The notes under the pieces: model-generated
Seen by the model: the letters and a program-made list of their open reading frames with translations, nothing else
Told to the model about the DNA's origin: nothing
The model's database searches: none
Part shown: one piece after another, positions 12,910-21,650 of the stretch
Numbering within the stretch: the stretch's first letter is position 1
Layout: every line of letters starts with the position of its first letter
NCBI GenBank assembly: GCA_900471485.1
Contig: UCEU01000001.1
Location: 62,001-126,000 of the forward strand
DNA from: Hyphomicrobiales bacterium
GTDB taxonomy: Bacteria > Pseudomonadota > Alphaproteobacteria > Rhizobiales > Rhizobiaceae
DNA: 64,000 nucleotides
Reading direction: 5' to 3'
Position numbers and translations under genes: made by a program

Positions 12910-13071
12910 ATTTACATTCCTCCTCCGCCAGACCGATCATTTGCCATGGCGTCATGTTGTGAACTGGTATAATGAGTATTCCAATTTCTGCAACGAAAAA
13001 TTTCTAATGTGCGCAATTGTGAACGGTGGACTTTCGTGCGGAGCCGTGAAGATGCATAAGGGAGGATCATC
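12910..13071. promoter_or_regulatory. Divergent promoter region oiaX / gntR
   Basis: A 162-base AT-richer gap between the divergently transcribed oiaX and gntR genes. It contains ACTGGTATAATGAGT at 12963-12977, part of an imperfect 19-bp inverted repeat (TGG.ATA...TAT.CCA), the likely binding site of the GntR protein. GGAGG at 13061-13065 is the ribosome binding site that selects the TTG start of gntR. Confidence 0.6.
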
Positions 13072-13800
13072 TTGAGTCAGCGAGAAAACATGAACCAGCC
13101 TGTGGAGCAGATCGTCCGTCGCAAGTTGTCCGATGAGGTCTTCGACCGGTTGGAGCGGATGATCACATCGGGAGAGTTGCAACCCGGTGACGAGATGCCG
13201 TCCGAGCGCGTGCTGATGGAGCGCTTCGGCGTCGGCCGTCCCGCTATTCGCGAGGCAATGCAATCACTTGCGGGCATGGGCCTGGTGACGATTTCGCACG
13301 GCGAGCGCGCCAAGGTGCAGCGCCTGACGGCCAAGTCGATCTTTCGTCAGGTCGATCTGACGGCGAAGATCATGCTGTCGCAATCGGCCGACTCGCTCGA
13401 TCATCTGAAGAGCTCCCGCATCTTCTTCGAGCGCGGCATGGCGCGCGAGGCGGCCGTGAAGACGACGAGCGCCGATATCGCAGATCTGCGGGAAATCATT
13501 GAAGACCAGAGGCGGGCGCTCGGCAATGCCGAGGAATTCATCGCCGCCGACATGCAGTTCCACACGCGTATCGCACAAGTTTCGGGCAACCCGATCTTCG
13601 TGGCTGTCAGCGAGGCCATGCTTGCCTGGCTGAAGGCCTACCACACCGACATGCTGATCTGGACCGGCAAGGAGAAGTTCACGCTGGTCGAGCACGAGCA
13701 GATCCTCGACTGTCTCGCAGCCAACGACGCCGACGGCGCGGAAGCGGCGATCCTCAAGCATCTCGAGCGGTCGAGCGCGCTCTACACCAACCGCGACTAG
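13072..13800 (+). CDS. FadR-family GntR transcriptional regulator of the D-apiose locus
   Basis: A 242-residue regulator. The N-terminal winged helix (about 15-80) includes LQPGDEMPSERVLMERFGVG and IREAMQSLAGMGLV, standard for GntR. The C-terminal all-helical FCD domain has the spaced acidic/His residues (FHTRIAQVSGN, then EHEQIL) that bind metal or acids. The TTG at 13072 is chosen because GGAGG lies six bases upstream, whereas the first ATG (13090) has no site. It is divergent from oiaX; autoregulation and control of apnO are inferred from the shared motif. The effector may be an apiose-pathway acid. Confidence 0.85.
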   Translation: MSQRENMNQPVEQIVRRKLSDEVFDRLERMITSGELQPGDEMPSERVLMERFGVGRPAIREAMQSLAGMGLVTISHGERAKVQRLTAKSIFRQVDLTAKIMLSQSADSLDHLKSSRIFFERGMAREAAVKTTSADIADLREIIEDQRRALGNAEEFIAADMQFHTRIAQVSGNPIFVAVSEAMLAWLKAYHTDMLIWTGKEKFTLVEHEQILDCLAANDADGAEAAILKHLERSSALYTNRD

Positions 13801-13809
13801 CCCGCGACC

Positions 13810-15216
13810 CTACGAAAGCGCGAAAACCCTGACGCGCTGGTCGATGCCGTGAAGCTCCGCTATGCGGGAGACCGAACTGATGTTCCGCTCGCGCAATATT
13901 TCCGAAACGCGCGCATCGCCGACCACGGCTTCCGTCGTCATGATGATATCGGGATCGGCCAGCCCCTGCACGCGGGAGGCGATGTTCACCGTCTGGCCGA
14001 AATAGTCCTGGCGATCGTTGAGGCTGACGGCGAGGCACGATCCCTCGTGGATGCCGATTTTCAGGAGCAGGTCGTCGGCGCCGTGCTCGGCGTTGAGGCG
14101 CATCATTGCCTGGCGCATGCGCAAGGCTGCCGCCACTGCGCGATCGGGGCTCGGGAAGCTTGCCATCACGGCGTCGCCGATGGTCTTCACCACGGCCCCG
14201 GTCTCCGAGGCGACGATGTCGTGCAACACCCGGAAGTGGGCTCGCACCAGATCGAACGCGGCCATGTCGCCGACACGCTCGTAGAGCGCCGTCGAGCCGC
14301 GCAGGTCGGTGAACAGGAATGTCAGGCTGGTGATCTTCAGCCGCTGGTCGACGTCGAGCGTGTCGGTGCGGTAGATGTCGCGGAAGCTCTGGTTGGTCAG
14401 CAGCCGCTTGGCCGTCAGGAACGGCCGCCTGTGTCCCAGGAGATCGTGCAAGGCATCACTGGCGATGCAGACGTTCGGCACCACCCTTCGATCGGTATTG
14501 TTTTCCAGCGAAAGCCTGAGCGCGCCGGGCCGCAGGACGACCGTCTCGTTCAGCGCATGTCCCTGGCTGACGATAAACGACAGGTTCTGGCGCTCGCTGG
14601 TGGGCTCTCCCTTGACGTCGATGAATTGCGCCGAATGCGTGACCGCGTCGAAAATGATCACGAATTCGGCGGGAAGCTGAAGGGAGACGAAGGCTCTCTC
14701 CCCTGGCGACAGGTCGATCATCTCCAGCATGATCGGCGCAAGCTTTTGCTCCAGATCATCAGGCAAATCCACGCCGGAACTGAAGAACATCTGCCGGTAA
14801 TATTCCACAGGTGAGAGCAGATCGGGGTCATGAGCGGCGATCCGGCGTACGCGTGGATTGACCGTGAACGTGACCTCCACCATCTCGTCCAGCGTCGGCT
14901 CGTATCCGGCGGCGCACAGCCCGCAATGATAGGTGTCGTGAACCACGCCCTTCAGGCTCGCGCCCGTATCAAGCACCCCTCCGCAGCCCGGACAGAGCAC
15001 ATTCCACGTCATTTCGAAGATGCCCAAGCGGGCGGCGTGAAGAAAGGCGGCGATCGTCATTTCTTCGTCAAGTTCGTGCTGGCCCGCGAAGGCCAGCACG
15101 TTGATCCGGTTGAGTTCGCGATCGAGGCCGTTCCTGACAACGACTTCGATCGCTCCGACCGCTTCCGCGTCAGCCGCCTGTCGCAAGGCGGCAAATAGGG
15201 TTTCAACGTCGCTCAT
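13810..15216 (-). CDS. Class III adenylate/guanylate cyclase with N-terminal zinc-ribbon-like domain
   Basis: A 468-residue soluble protein. The N-terminal ~280 residues resemble DUF5939 and hold two CxxC knuckles (C75/C78 and C98/C101), likely a zinc ribbon. The C-terminal cyclase domain has the two metal-binding aspartates D304 (FTDLRGST) and D348 (TIGDAV) plus substrate lysine K344 just before, so it should be active. No membrane segment is visible. I start at ATG 15216 (MSDVETLF); a longer frame to 15267 looks non-coding. It converges on gntR with a nine-base gap and is not obviously part of any neighbouring operon. Confidence 0.85.
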   Translation of the reverse strand: MSDVETLFAALRQAADAEAVGAIEVVVRNGLDRELNRINVLAFAGQHELDEEMTIAAFLHAARLGIFEMTWNVLCPGCGGVLDTGASLKGVVHDTYHCGLCAAGYEPTLDEMVEVTFTVNPRVRRIAAHDPDLLSPVEYYRQMFFSSGVDLPDDLEQKLAPIMLEMIDLSPGERAFVSLQLPAEFVIIFDAVTHSAQFIDVKGEPTSERQNLSFIVSQGHALNETVVLRPGALRLSLENNTDRRVVPNVCIASDALHDLLGHRRPFLTAKRLLTNQSFRDIYRTDTLDVDQRLKITSLTFLFTDLRGSTALYERVGDMAAFDLVRAHFRVLHDIVASETGAVVKTIGDAVMASFPSPDRAVAAALRMRQAMMRLNAEHGADDLLLKIGIHEGSCLAVSLNDRQDYFGQTVNIASRVQGLADPDIIMTTEAVVGDARVSEILRERNISSVSRIAELHGIDQRVRVFALS

Positions 15217-15303
15217 GGGACTGTTCCGATGCGCGTGACCGGCAGGCAATGCTACCAACCTCAACACTATATCACGCCGGCTGTCCGAAGTCCTTGCAAT
15301 GCG

Positions 15304-17316
15304 TCAGCGCGGGCCAAGTCCATCCGCCAGCCGCACCAGCCGCAGAAATTCGGCGCGATAGCCGAAGGGGTCCGCGCCGCGCGCCTTGTCCGCCAGCGCC
15401 GTGATGGCGTCGTAGGAGTAATCGCTCATCTCGGGATCGCTTCGCAGCTTCTGCCCGAACGCTGCGACAGCGGTGGAGAAGCGTATGTCGCCGCTCGCCT
15501 GATCGACCGAGGCCACACCGTTCGCATCGGTCACCGGCGACGTGATCAGCTCGCTCTTGTCCTGATCGGGCTTCTTGTAGCGAATTTTCAGGAACGCGAG
15601 TTCGCCGCCGTTGTCGCCCTTTTGCGCGGCGGGAACGCCATCCTTCGCAATGCCATAGCGCAGGTCATCGGTGAGAACAGCGGGGCTTCCCTTCGGGGTG
15701 ATCTCGTAGATCGCTGTGACGCTGTGTCCCGAGCCCATGTCGCCTGCATCGACGCGGTCGTTGTTGAAATCCTCCCGCTTCAGCGCCCGCGTCTCGTAGC
15801 CGATCAGGCGGTATTCCGCGATACGGGCGGGGTTGAACTCGACCTGGAACTTCACGTCCTTGGCGATCGGAAACAGCGAGGCGCTCGCTTCCTGCACAAG
15901 CGTCTTCTCTGCCTCCGCGAGCGTATCGATGTAGGCGGCGGTGCCGTTGCCGTTCTGTGCCAGCGTCTGCATCAGGCCGTCGTTGAGATTGCCGCGGCCG
16001 AAGCCGAGGACGGAGAGGAAAATGCCGCTCCGGCGCTCCTTCTCGATCAGCGCCGTCAACTCCTCATCGCTCGATAGCCCGACATTGAAGTCGCCGTCGG
16101 TTGCCAGCATCACCCGATTGACGCCGTCCTTGACGAAGCTCGATTTCGCCAGGTCATAAGCCGCTTCGATACCCGCTGCGCCCGCCGTCGAGCCGCCGGG
16201 ACGCAGGCCGTCGATCGCGGCAAGGATCTTCTCGCGGTTGGAAGCGCTCGTCGGCTCGAGCACCGTGCCAGCATCGCCGGCATAGGTGACGATCGAGACC
16301 TTGTCTTCCGGCCGCAGCTTGTCGACCAGCAGCCGGAATGCGCCCTTCAAGAGCGGCAGCTTGTCGGCCTCGTCCATCGACCCGGAAACGTCGATCAGGA
16401 AGACGAGGTTGGCCGGCGGTGCGTTGGCGGGCGTGAGATCAAAGCCCTTGATTGCGACATGCATCAGCTGCGTGCCCTTGTTCCAGGGCGTCGGCATCAC
16501 TGTCACCGTCGCTTTGAAGGGCTGGTCGGCCTTGTCGGGTGCCGGCCAGTCATAGGGGAAGTAGTTGATCATTTCCTCGGTCCGGACGGCTTCGGGCCGG
16601 GGCATCTCGCCCGACATCAGCGCGCGGCGAACAAAGGAATAGGATGCCGTGTCCACATCCGCCGAGAAGGTGGAGACCGGTTCCTGCGCGACGGATTTCA
16701 CGCCACTCATCTGGTTGTCGGTGAAACGTTCTCCATCCTCGACGGCCTGATCTATCGCGGCGCTCGCGGCATCCCGCTCCGCCATCGTCTGTTTGGCAGC
16801 CCCGCGCGGGCTTTGTTTCGCGCCGCCGAGACGAGCAACCTCGCCCTTATTCAGCAGGTTGGAGACCTCATCGGCATTGAAGTCGGCGGTTGCGCTCGGC
16901 TGCGGGGCATTCGGCTGGGGTGCCGGTTCGGCCGGCTTCATGGCCTCGACCAAGGCCGGCTTCGGCGTCGGCTTGGCGGTCGCCGGCGGCGAGGCTGCTT
17001 CCGGTGCTTCACCGATCGCCGGCGTCTCGCCCGGCAACCCGTTTCTGCTCAGTTCAAGGGCGATGAAGCCGGCGGCGGGAACCAGCAGCAGCGTGGCGAT
17101 GGCCGAACTTGCGAGAAATCTTCTGTTCATGGCGGTGCTCCAAACACGGTTGAGGATGGAGCTTGGACGCGGGCGCCCGGCATTTCCTTGGGTGGCGTTG
17201 TTTTGACTATCGGCGGCGTCGAAGGATGCCATGGCCGCGGAGAGCGCGCGGGCGCGGGCCGTGTCCGAAGGAGCGGGGGCGTTGCGGCGGGAGAGGGCGT
17301 CGAATTCTTTTTCCAT
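15304..17316 (-). CDS. Membrane-anchored von Willebrand factor A protein, YfbK-like, paired with ECF sigma
   Basis: A 670-residue protein: a short cytoplasmic N-terminus (1-64), one membrane segment (about 65-89), a Pro/Ala-rich linker (100-140), a VWF N-terminal domain, a VWA domain with an intact MIDAS (D309-VSGS, then the later Thr and ATDGD), and a DUF3520-type C-terminus. The start at 17316 follows GGAGG and is two bases after the sigma-factor stop. That layout, cytoplasmic tail, one helix and large outer domain, is what a membrane anti-sigma sensor would look like; this role is inference. The short cytoplasmic tail has no recognisable zinc anti-sigma motif. Confidence 0.82.
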   Translation of the reverse strand: MEKEFDALSRRNAPAPSDTARARALSAAMASFDAADSQNNATQGNAGRPRPSSILNRVWSTAMNRRFLASSAIATLLLVPAAGFIALELSRNGLPGETPAIGEAPEAASPPATAKPTPKPALVEAMKPAEPAPQPNAPQPSATADFNADEVSNLLNKGEVARLGGAKQSPRGAAKQTMAERDAASAAIDQAVEDGERFTDNQMSGVKSVAQEPVSTFSADVDTASYSFVRRALMSGEMPRPEAVRTEEMINYFPYDWPAPDKADQPFKATVTVMPTPWNKGTQLMHVAIKGFDLTPANAPPANLVFLIDVSGSMDEADKLPLLKGAFRLLVDKLRPEDKVSIVTYAGDAGTVLEPTSASNREKILAAIDGLRPGGSTAGAAGIEAAYDLAKSSFVKDGVNRVMLATDGDFNVGLSSDEELTALIEKERRSGIFLSVLGFGRGNLNDGLMQTLAQNGNGTAAYIDTLAEAEKTLVQEASASLFPIAKDVKFQVEFNPARIAEYRLIGYETRALKREDFNNDRVDAGDMGSGHSVTAIYEITPKGSPAVLTDDLRYGIAKDGVPAAQKGDNGGELAFLKIRYKKPDQDKSELITSPVTDANGVASVDQASGDIRFSTAVAAFGQKLRSDPEMSDYSYDAITALADKARGADPFGYRAEFLRLVRLADGLGPR

Positions 17317-17318
17317 TT

Positions 17319-17837
17319 TCAAACCTCCTGCCGGCCAAGGGCCGCTTTCAATCGCTTGCGGGCCTCGTGGACATGCCACGAGACGGTGTTTTCCGAGCAG
17401 CCCATGACATCGGCCGCCTCGGAGTGGCTGAGGCCCTCGCCATAGACGAGCAGCACGGCGTCGCACTGCTTGTCAGGCAGCGCGCGCACCGCATTCCAGA
17501 GCTCGGACGAGATCTCGTCGTCCTCCCCGCCATGGGCGAGGGGTTCGGCGGCAAATGCCGTGAGCCTGTCGATCTCTCTGGATAGTTTGCGCCGGTGGTC
17601 GCGCGCGGCATTGAGCGTCAGCGTATAGAGCCAGGTCCGGAACTGGCTGGTCCCGCGAAAGCCGCGGATGGCGGCGCCGAGCTTGACGCAGACGTTCTGC
17701 GCGACGTCTTCGGCATCGGCGATGTTTCCGCACCATCGCCAGGCGACGGCGTGGATGAAGTCATAGTTCGCCTCGATGAGCCGCGCGAAGGCGTCGCGGT
17801 CTCCTGTCCTTGCCCGGTCGATCAGCTGCGCGTCCAA
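17319..17837 (-). CDS. ECF RNA polymerase sigma factor
   Basis: A 172-residue sigma-70-family ECF protein. Region 2 contains DAEDVAQNVCVKL and FRTWLYTLTLNAARD; region 4 is LPDKQCDAVLLVYGEGLSHSEAADVMGCSENTVSWHVHEA in overall pattern, a clear helix-turn-helix. It directs polymerase to a private promoter set. It is two bases upstream of the VWA membrane protein, so the two are co-expressed and probably form a sigma/anti-sigma pair. No consensus for its own promoter is certain in the 200-base gap upstream. Confidence 0.92.
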   Translation of the reverse strand: MDAQLIDRARTGDRDAFARLIEANYDFIHAVAWRWCGNIADAEDVAQNVCVKLGAAIRGFRGTSQFRTWLYTLTLNAARDHRRKLSREIDRLTAFAAEPLAHGGEDDEISSELWNAVRALPDKQCDAVLLVYGEGLSHSEAADVMGCSENTVSWHVHEARKRLKAALGRQEV

Positions 17838-18038
17838 TGTCCTACCCGTTTCTAGCCGCTTTCCATGCTGAGACGATGCAGGTTTGGGAAAGCTTGGGTG
17901 TGCCGCTAAAGTTTTTCACCGGCTGCAACCAATGTCCAGTTATCCGGCCGCTTGCGTGACGCGCACGTCAGGCATTGCAATGCCGGCTGCCGCCATGCGC
18001 TCGCATCGTCCTATTGTCGCTGGCGATCGTCTGGGGCT

Positions 18039-21000
18039 TCAAAAGCGGGTTACGAAGTTGATTTGTGCCGCGCTGGACTCCAAGCCCTTGCCGAACTCGC
18101 CGGAGTAGCTGAGCGTCAGGCGAGCCGATTTCGAAAGTTTCGCGGAGACACCAATCTGCGCCACCAGCGAGTCGCGGGGCATTTCCACCGCCTCTATGAT
18201 AAATGGCGAGCCGCCAGAGAAAGCGAGGCTTGAATAGGGCGTTACGTCGCCGGCCAGATGTCGCCATCCGAGCATGCCCGATACGGTTACAGGCACTTCG
18301 CTTTCCGGCCAATCCATCGACCAACGCAGTCCAAGCGTGGACGCGGCAATCGCATCACTACCGCCCGACGCCGACAGAGCGGCATCGCCGCCGCCTTCAT
18401 GAAACGTATCGGTATCGAGGTTCACATAGGCGAGATTGACGAAGGGCTGAAGCCTGATCTCGTCGAACTCATGCGTCCAGGAAATATCCGCGAACACCTG
18501 GCTGGTGGCGCTCGCGTAGTCGGCCGTCAGCCGATCGGCAAAGGTCCCGAACGAAATGTCGCGCCGGGTGGACGCCTCGTTATGGCTGTAGATCGCGCCG
18601 CCGACCAGTGTCACCGGACCCATCTCGCCGATTGCGTAGAGGCCGGCGTGGTAGGAATCGGTGGCCGCCTGCGAGAACGAATCCTGACTGTAGCCGACTA
18701 TCCCGCCAACGCGCCATTGGTCGGCAATCGGCGCATCGGCCCCGACGACAACGCCGTTGGTCGCGAGATCGATGCCGGCGGCATTGCCATTTCCCGACCA
18801 GACGCTGGATGACAGATAGCCGGTGGACCAGATTGCCACCCCCTCATTGCGTTGACCGATGCCGGCGGCGATCTCGTCGAGGATCGCCTCACGGGTAAAG
18901 CGGCTCTCCCACAGGAGCGTGCTTTTCAGCGAGGCATGAACCTCGCCGCTCAATTGCGAAAAAGCGCTGTTCGCGGTGGCGGCATCCAACGGCAGGACCG
19001 CGTCGTAGACGGAATTTCCCGACCCCAACGCCTCGACGGCGGCAGCGGTCGCCCGGCCGTTCGCGGTCTGGGCGATATCGGCGAACTGCACGTCGTTTCG
19101 GTCGAGCTGCATGCCGATGGATGTCGCATCGTAGATCAGCGTCGGCGAGAGGAAAGCGAAGTCGCTGGAAACCGTGTCGAAAGTCCCGGTTATGCTGCCG
19201 GCGGTGAGGATCGTATAACTGGTGGTTGTTCCGTAGCTGCCGCCGGCCGCCTTGATCGCCAGTGTCCCGCCTTCGATCGAAACGGCGCCCGTGGCATCCA
19301 CCCGATCCGAAAGGCCGCTGGCGTCTATATCCACCTGATAGGTCGAGCCCGTCCGAAACGTCACGTCGCCATTGACGCCGAGCGTTGCGATACCGGGCCC
19401 CGGCGCCAGTATCCCGCCGGCGTTGACGACAAGGCCGCCGACACTGCCGCTGCCGGACAGAAGCCCGCCGTCATCGACGTCGACGGTTCCGGATATGGTG
19501 CCGTCGTTGATCAGCGAGCCACCCGAAACCGTTGCCGTGCCGGCGATCGTCCCGGTGTTGGAGAAGGTGCCGGCGTTGTTCTCAAGGGCTGCGATCGTCC
19601 CGTCGTTCGCGGCGGTGCCGGAATTGGTCACCGTACCGGCGACCGCGCCGCTGTTGTTGACGAATGTGCCTGCCGCCTCGACGTCGACATCGGCGAGCGT
19701 CGCATTGTTGACGACGCTGCCGCCGTTAACGGTGGTGGTGCCGGTCACCGTGCCGCCGGCATTGTTGGTGAAGGAGCCCGCGTCGTTCTGGACGGATGCG
19801 ATCGTGCCGGCATTGGTGACGGTACCGGAATTGCGGATTGCGCCTGCGGTGGCGCCCTGGTTGTTGACGAAGGCCGCGACCGCCGCGACATCCGCGTCGG
19901 TAATGACGAAATTGTTGGTAACGGTGCCACCGGCGACGGTGGTCTGTCCGGTAATCGTCCCGTCGGTATTGTTGGTGAACTCGCCGCCCGTATTCCTCAG
20001 GCTGGCGATGGTCCCGGCGTTGGATGCGGTGCCGGCATTGGTCACCGCGCCGGCGGTGGCGCCGGTGGTGTTGGTGAAGGTGCCGCCGTCCGCGACGTTG
20101 ACGTCGTTGAGGCTGGCATTGTTCGTTACGCTGCCGCCGTTGACGTTGGTGCTGCCGGTGACGACGCCACCGGCGTTGTTGGTGAAGGTGCCGGCGTCGT
20201 TCTGAACGGAGGCGATCGTGCCGGCGTTGGTGACCGTGCCGGAATTGCGGATCGCGCCGGCGGTCGCACCCTGATTGTTGACGAAGGCGGCGACGGCCGC
20301 GACATCGGCGTCGGTGATGACGAAATTGTTGGTGACGGTGCCACCTTCGACGGTCGTCTTTCCGGTGATCGTGCCGCCGGCATTGTTGGTGAAGGTCCCG
20401 GCCGTGTTTGTCAGGCTTGCTATGGTCCCGGCGTTGGATGCCGTGCCGGCATTCGTCACCGCCCCGGCCGTGGCATCCGTGGTATTGGTGAACGTGCCGC
20501 CCGCTCCGACATTGACGCTGTTCAGGCTGGCATTGTTCGTTACGTCGCCGCCGTTGATGACGGTCGCACCGGTGACGACGCCATCGGCATTGTTGGTGAA
20601 TGAGCCGGCGTCGTTCTGAACGGATGCGATCGTGCCGGCATTGGTAACGGTACCGGAGTTCCTGACCGCGCCCGCGGTGGCGCCCTGGTTGTTGACGAAG
20701 GCCGCGACGGCTGCGACATCGGCGTCGGTGATGACGAAGTTGTTGGTCACGGTGCCGCCCGCAACCGTCGTCTTCCCCGTCACTGTGCCGCCAGCATTGT
20801 TGGTGAAATTGCCGGCCGTGTTGGTCAGGCTGCCGATGGTTCCGGCATTGGACGTCGTGCCGGCATTGGTCACCGTCTCGGCGGTGGCGCCGCTGTTGTT
20901 GACGAATGTCGCGCCGGTGGACACGTCGATGTCGCCGGTCGATCCGTTGTTGGAGAGTGCCGTCCCCGTTCTGACCGACGCACTGTCGAGCGTCCCGTTG

Positions 21001-21428
21001 ACCGTCACATTGCCGTTGTTGAGGTTCAGCCGGCCGTTGAGGTCACCATCGAGCGAGAGGCTGCCGCCGTCGAGGTTGACGTCCGAGTTCACCACCCCGC
21101 CGGAATTGATGCTCAAGCTGCCGGAATTGATCGTGGTGCCTGATGTCGTGTTCAGCGTGCCGGTGCTCGTCACCGTGACGTTGCCGCCGTCCACATCCAG
21201 TTCGCCGACCGTCACATCGTTGGTGACCTGAGGAGAGCCCGTATCGACGTTTGCCGTATCGCCGGCGCCGGGTGCTGAAGGTGTCCAGTTGGAGGAATTG
21301 CTGAATTCGTTGTCCCCGCCGCCGCCAGACCACGCCGACTGCGCGAGGCCATGCGCCGGCACCACGGCGGAAGCCAGTGCCGTGAACAGGCCAAGACGGC
21401 GGGAGAATGCCGGGAGCAGTGGTTTCAT
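18039..21428 (-). CDS. Repeat-rich autotransporter (type V secretion)
   Basis: An 1129-residue protein with a signal peptide (cleavage near residue 30, GLAQ/SAW), a Thr/Asn/Gly/Ala-rich beta-helical passenger and a C-terminal autotransporter barrel (roughly 850-1129) ending in the outer-membrane signature with a terminal Phe (NFVTRF). Residues 187-600 are three 138-residue repeats. No cysteine was noticed, as usual for passengers exported unfolded. The low-complexity passenger resembles adhesins, but no adhesin domain or protease triad is seen. The passenger may be shed or displayed; ligand unknown. Confidence 0.88.
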   Translation of the reverse strand: MKPLLPAFSRRLGLFTALASAVVPAHGLAQSAWSGGGGDNEFSNSSNWTPSAPGAGDTANVDTGSPQVTNDVTVGELDVDGGNVTVTSTGTLNTTSGTTINSGSLSINSGGVVNSDVNLDGGSLSLDGDLNGRLNLNNGNVTVNGTLDSASVRTGTALSNNGSTGDIDVSTGATFVNNSGATAETVTNAGTTSNAGTIGSLTNTAGNFTNNAGGTVTGKTTVAGGTVTNNFVITDADVAAVAAFVNNQGATAGAVRNSGTVTNAGTIASVQNDAGSFTNNADGVVTGATVINGGDVTNNASLNSVNVGAGGTFTNTTDATAGAVTNAGTASNAGTIASLTNTAGTFTNNAGGTITGKTTVEGGTVTNNFVITDADVAAVAAFVNNQGATAGAIRNSGTVTNAGTIASVQNDAGTFTNNAGGVVTGSTNVNGGSVTNNASLNDVNVADGGTFTNTTGATAGAVTNAGTASNAGTIASLRNTGGEFTNNTDGTITGQTTVAGGTVTNNFVITDADVAAVAAFVNNQGATAGAIRNSGTVTNAGTIASVQNDAGSFTNNAGGTVTGTTTVNGGSVVNNATLADVDVEAAGTFVNNSGAVAGTVTNSGTAANDGTIAALENNAGTFSNTGTIAGTATVSGGSLINDGTISGTVDVDDGGLLSGSGSVGGLVVNAGGILAPGPGIATLGVNGDVTFRTGSTYQVDIDASGLSDRVDATGAVSIEGGTLAIKAAGGSYGTTTSYTILTAGSITGTFDTVSSDFAFLSPTLIYDATSIGMQLDRNDVQFADIAQTANGRATAAAVEALGSGNSVYDAVLPLDAATANSAFSQLSGEVHASLKSTLLWESRFTREAILDEIAAGIGQRNEGVAIWSTGYLSSSVWSGNGNAAGIDLATNGVVVGADAPIADQWRVGGIVGYSQDSFSQAATDSYHAGLYAIGEMGPVTLVGGAIYSHNEASTRRDISFGTFADRLTADYASATSQVFADISWTHEFDEIRLQPFVNLAYVNLDTDTFHEGGGDAALSASGGSDAIAASTLGLRWSMDWPESEVPVTVSGMLGWRHLAGDVTPYSSLAFSGGSPFIIEAVEMPRDSLVAQIGVSAKLSKSARLTLSYSGEFGKGLESSAAQINFVTRF
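19629..20870 (-). repeat. Three tandem 414-bp coding repeats in the autotransporter passenger
   Basis: Residues 187-324, 325-462 and 463-600 are copies of one 138-residue unit starting TNAGT, each containing the invariant stretch VTNNFVITDADVAAVAAFVN. Each unit is itself two related halves of about 69 residues. The DNA copies are exactly 414 bases apart (for example the GATGACGAA(A/G)TTG block near 19900, 20314 and 20728). A diverged partial unit follows. Confidence 0.92.
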
Positions 21429-21502
21429 CAGGATCGGCCGACGCTAGCGGACATCCCGCCATGCATCGGCGGGACGGTTAACAAGTCCTATACAGGTCTG
21501 GT

Positions 21503-21517
21503 TAACGAAATCTTACC
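21503..21517. promoter_or_regulatory. CtrA-like site upstream of autotransporter
   Basis: TTAACGAAATCTTAC matches the alphaproteobacterial CtrA pattern TTAA-N7-TTAA in seven of eight defined bases. It is about 75 bases upstream of the autotransporter start and about 135 before the divergent oxidase GTG. A second GTTAAC lies at 21478. The match could be chance in this AT-richer gap. Confidence 0.3.
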
Positions 21518-21590
21518 ACAGCCTGTTGAGCCGCCATTTCGCAGTTCGCCGCGATTGCGGCGCGATCTTTGCGCAACGCCCTGTCTTATG

Positions 21591-21619
21591 TTGGAAAATC
21601 AGCTGATTCAAAGGTATGA
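21591..21619 (+). promoter_or_regulatory. Possible promoter with internal palindrome before the FAD oxidase
   Basis: TTGGAA, a 17-base spacer and GTATGA resemble a sigma-70 promoter. A perfect 12-bp palindrome, AATCAGCTGATT (21597-21608), sits in the spacer, a classic operator position. A start of transcription near 21625 would favour the GTG start at 21651. Confidence 0.35.
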
Positions 21620-21650
21620 CACTCGTGAAGCATTGAGTGAGGACCTGCAC

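Noticed and set aside
18852..20603. Long plus-strand open frame (583 codons) opposite the autotransporter
   Set aside because: It is the antisense of the repeat region; high GC and repeats keep it open. The minus frame has a signal peptide and barrel, this one has no recognisable features.
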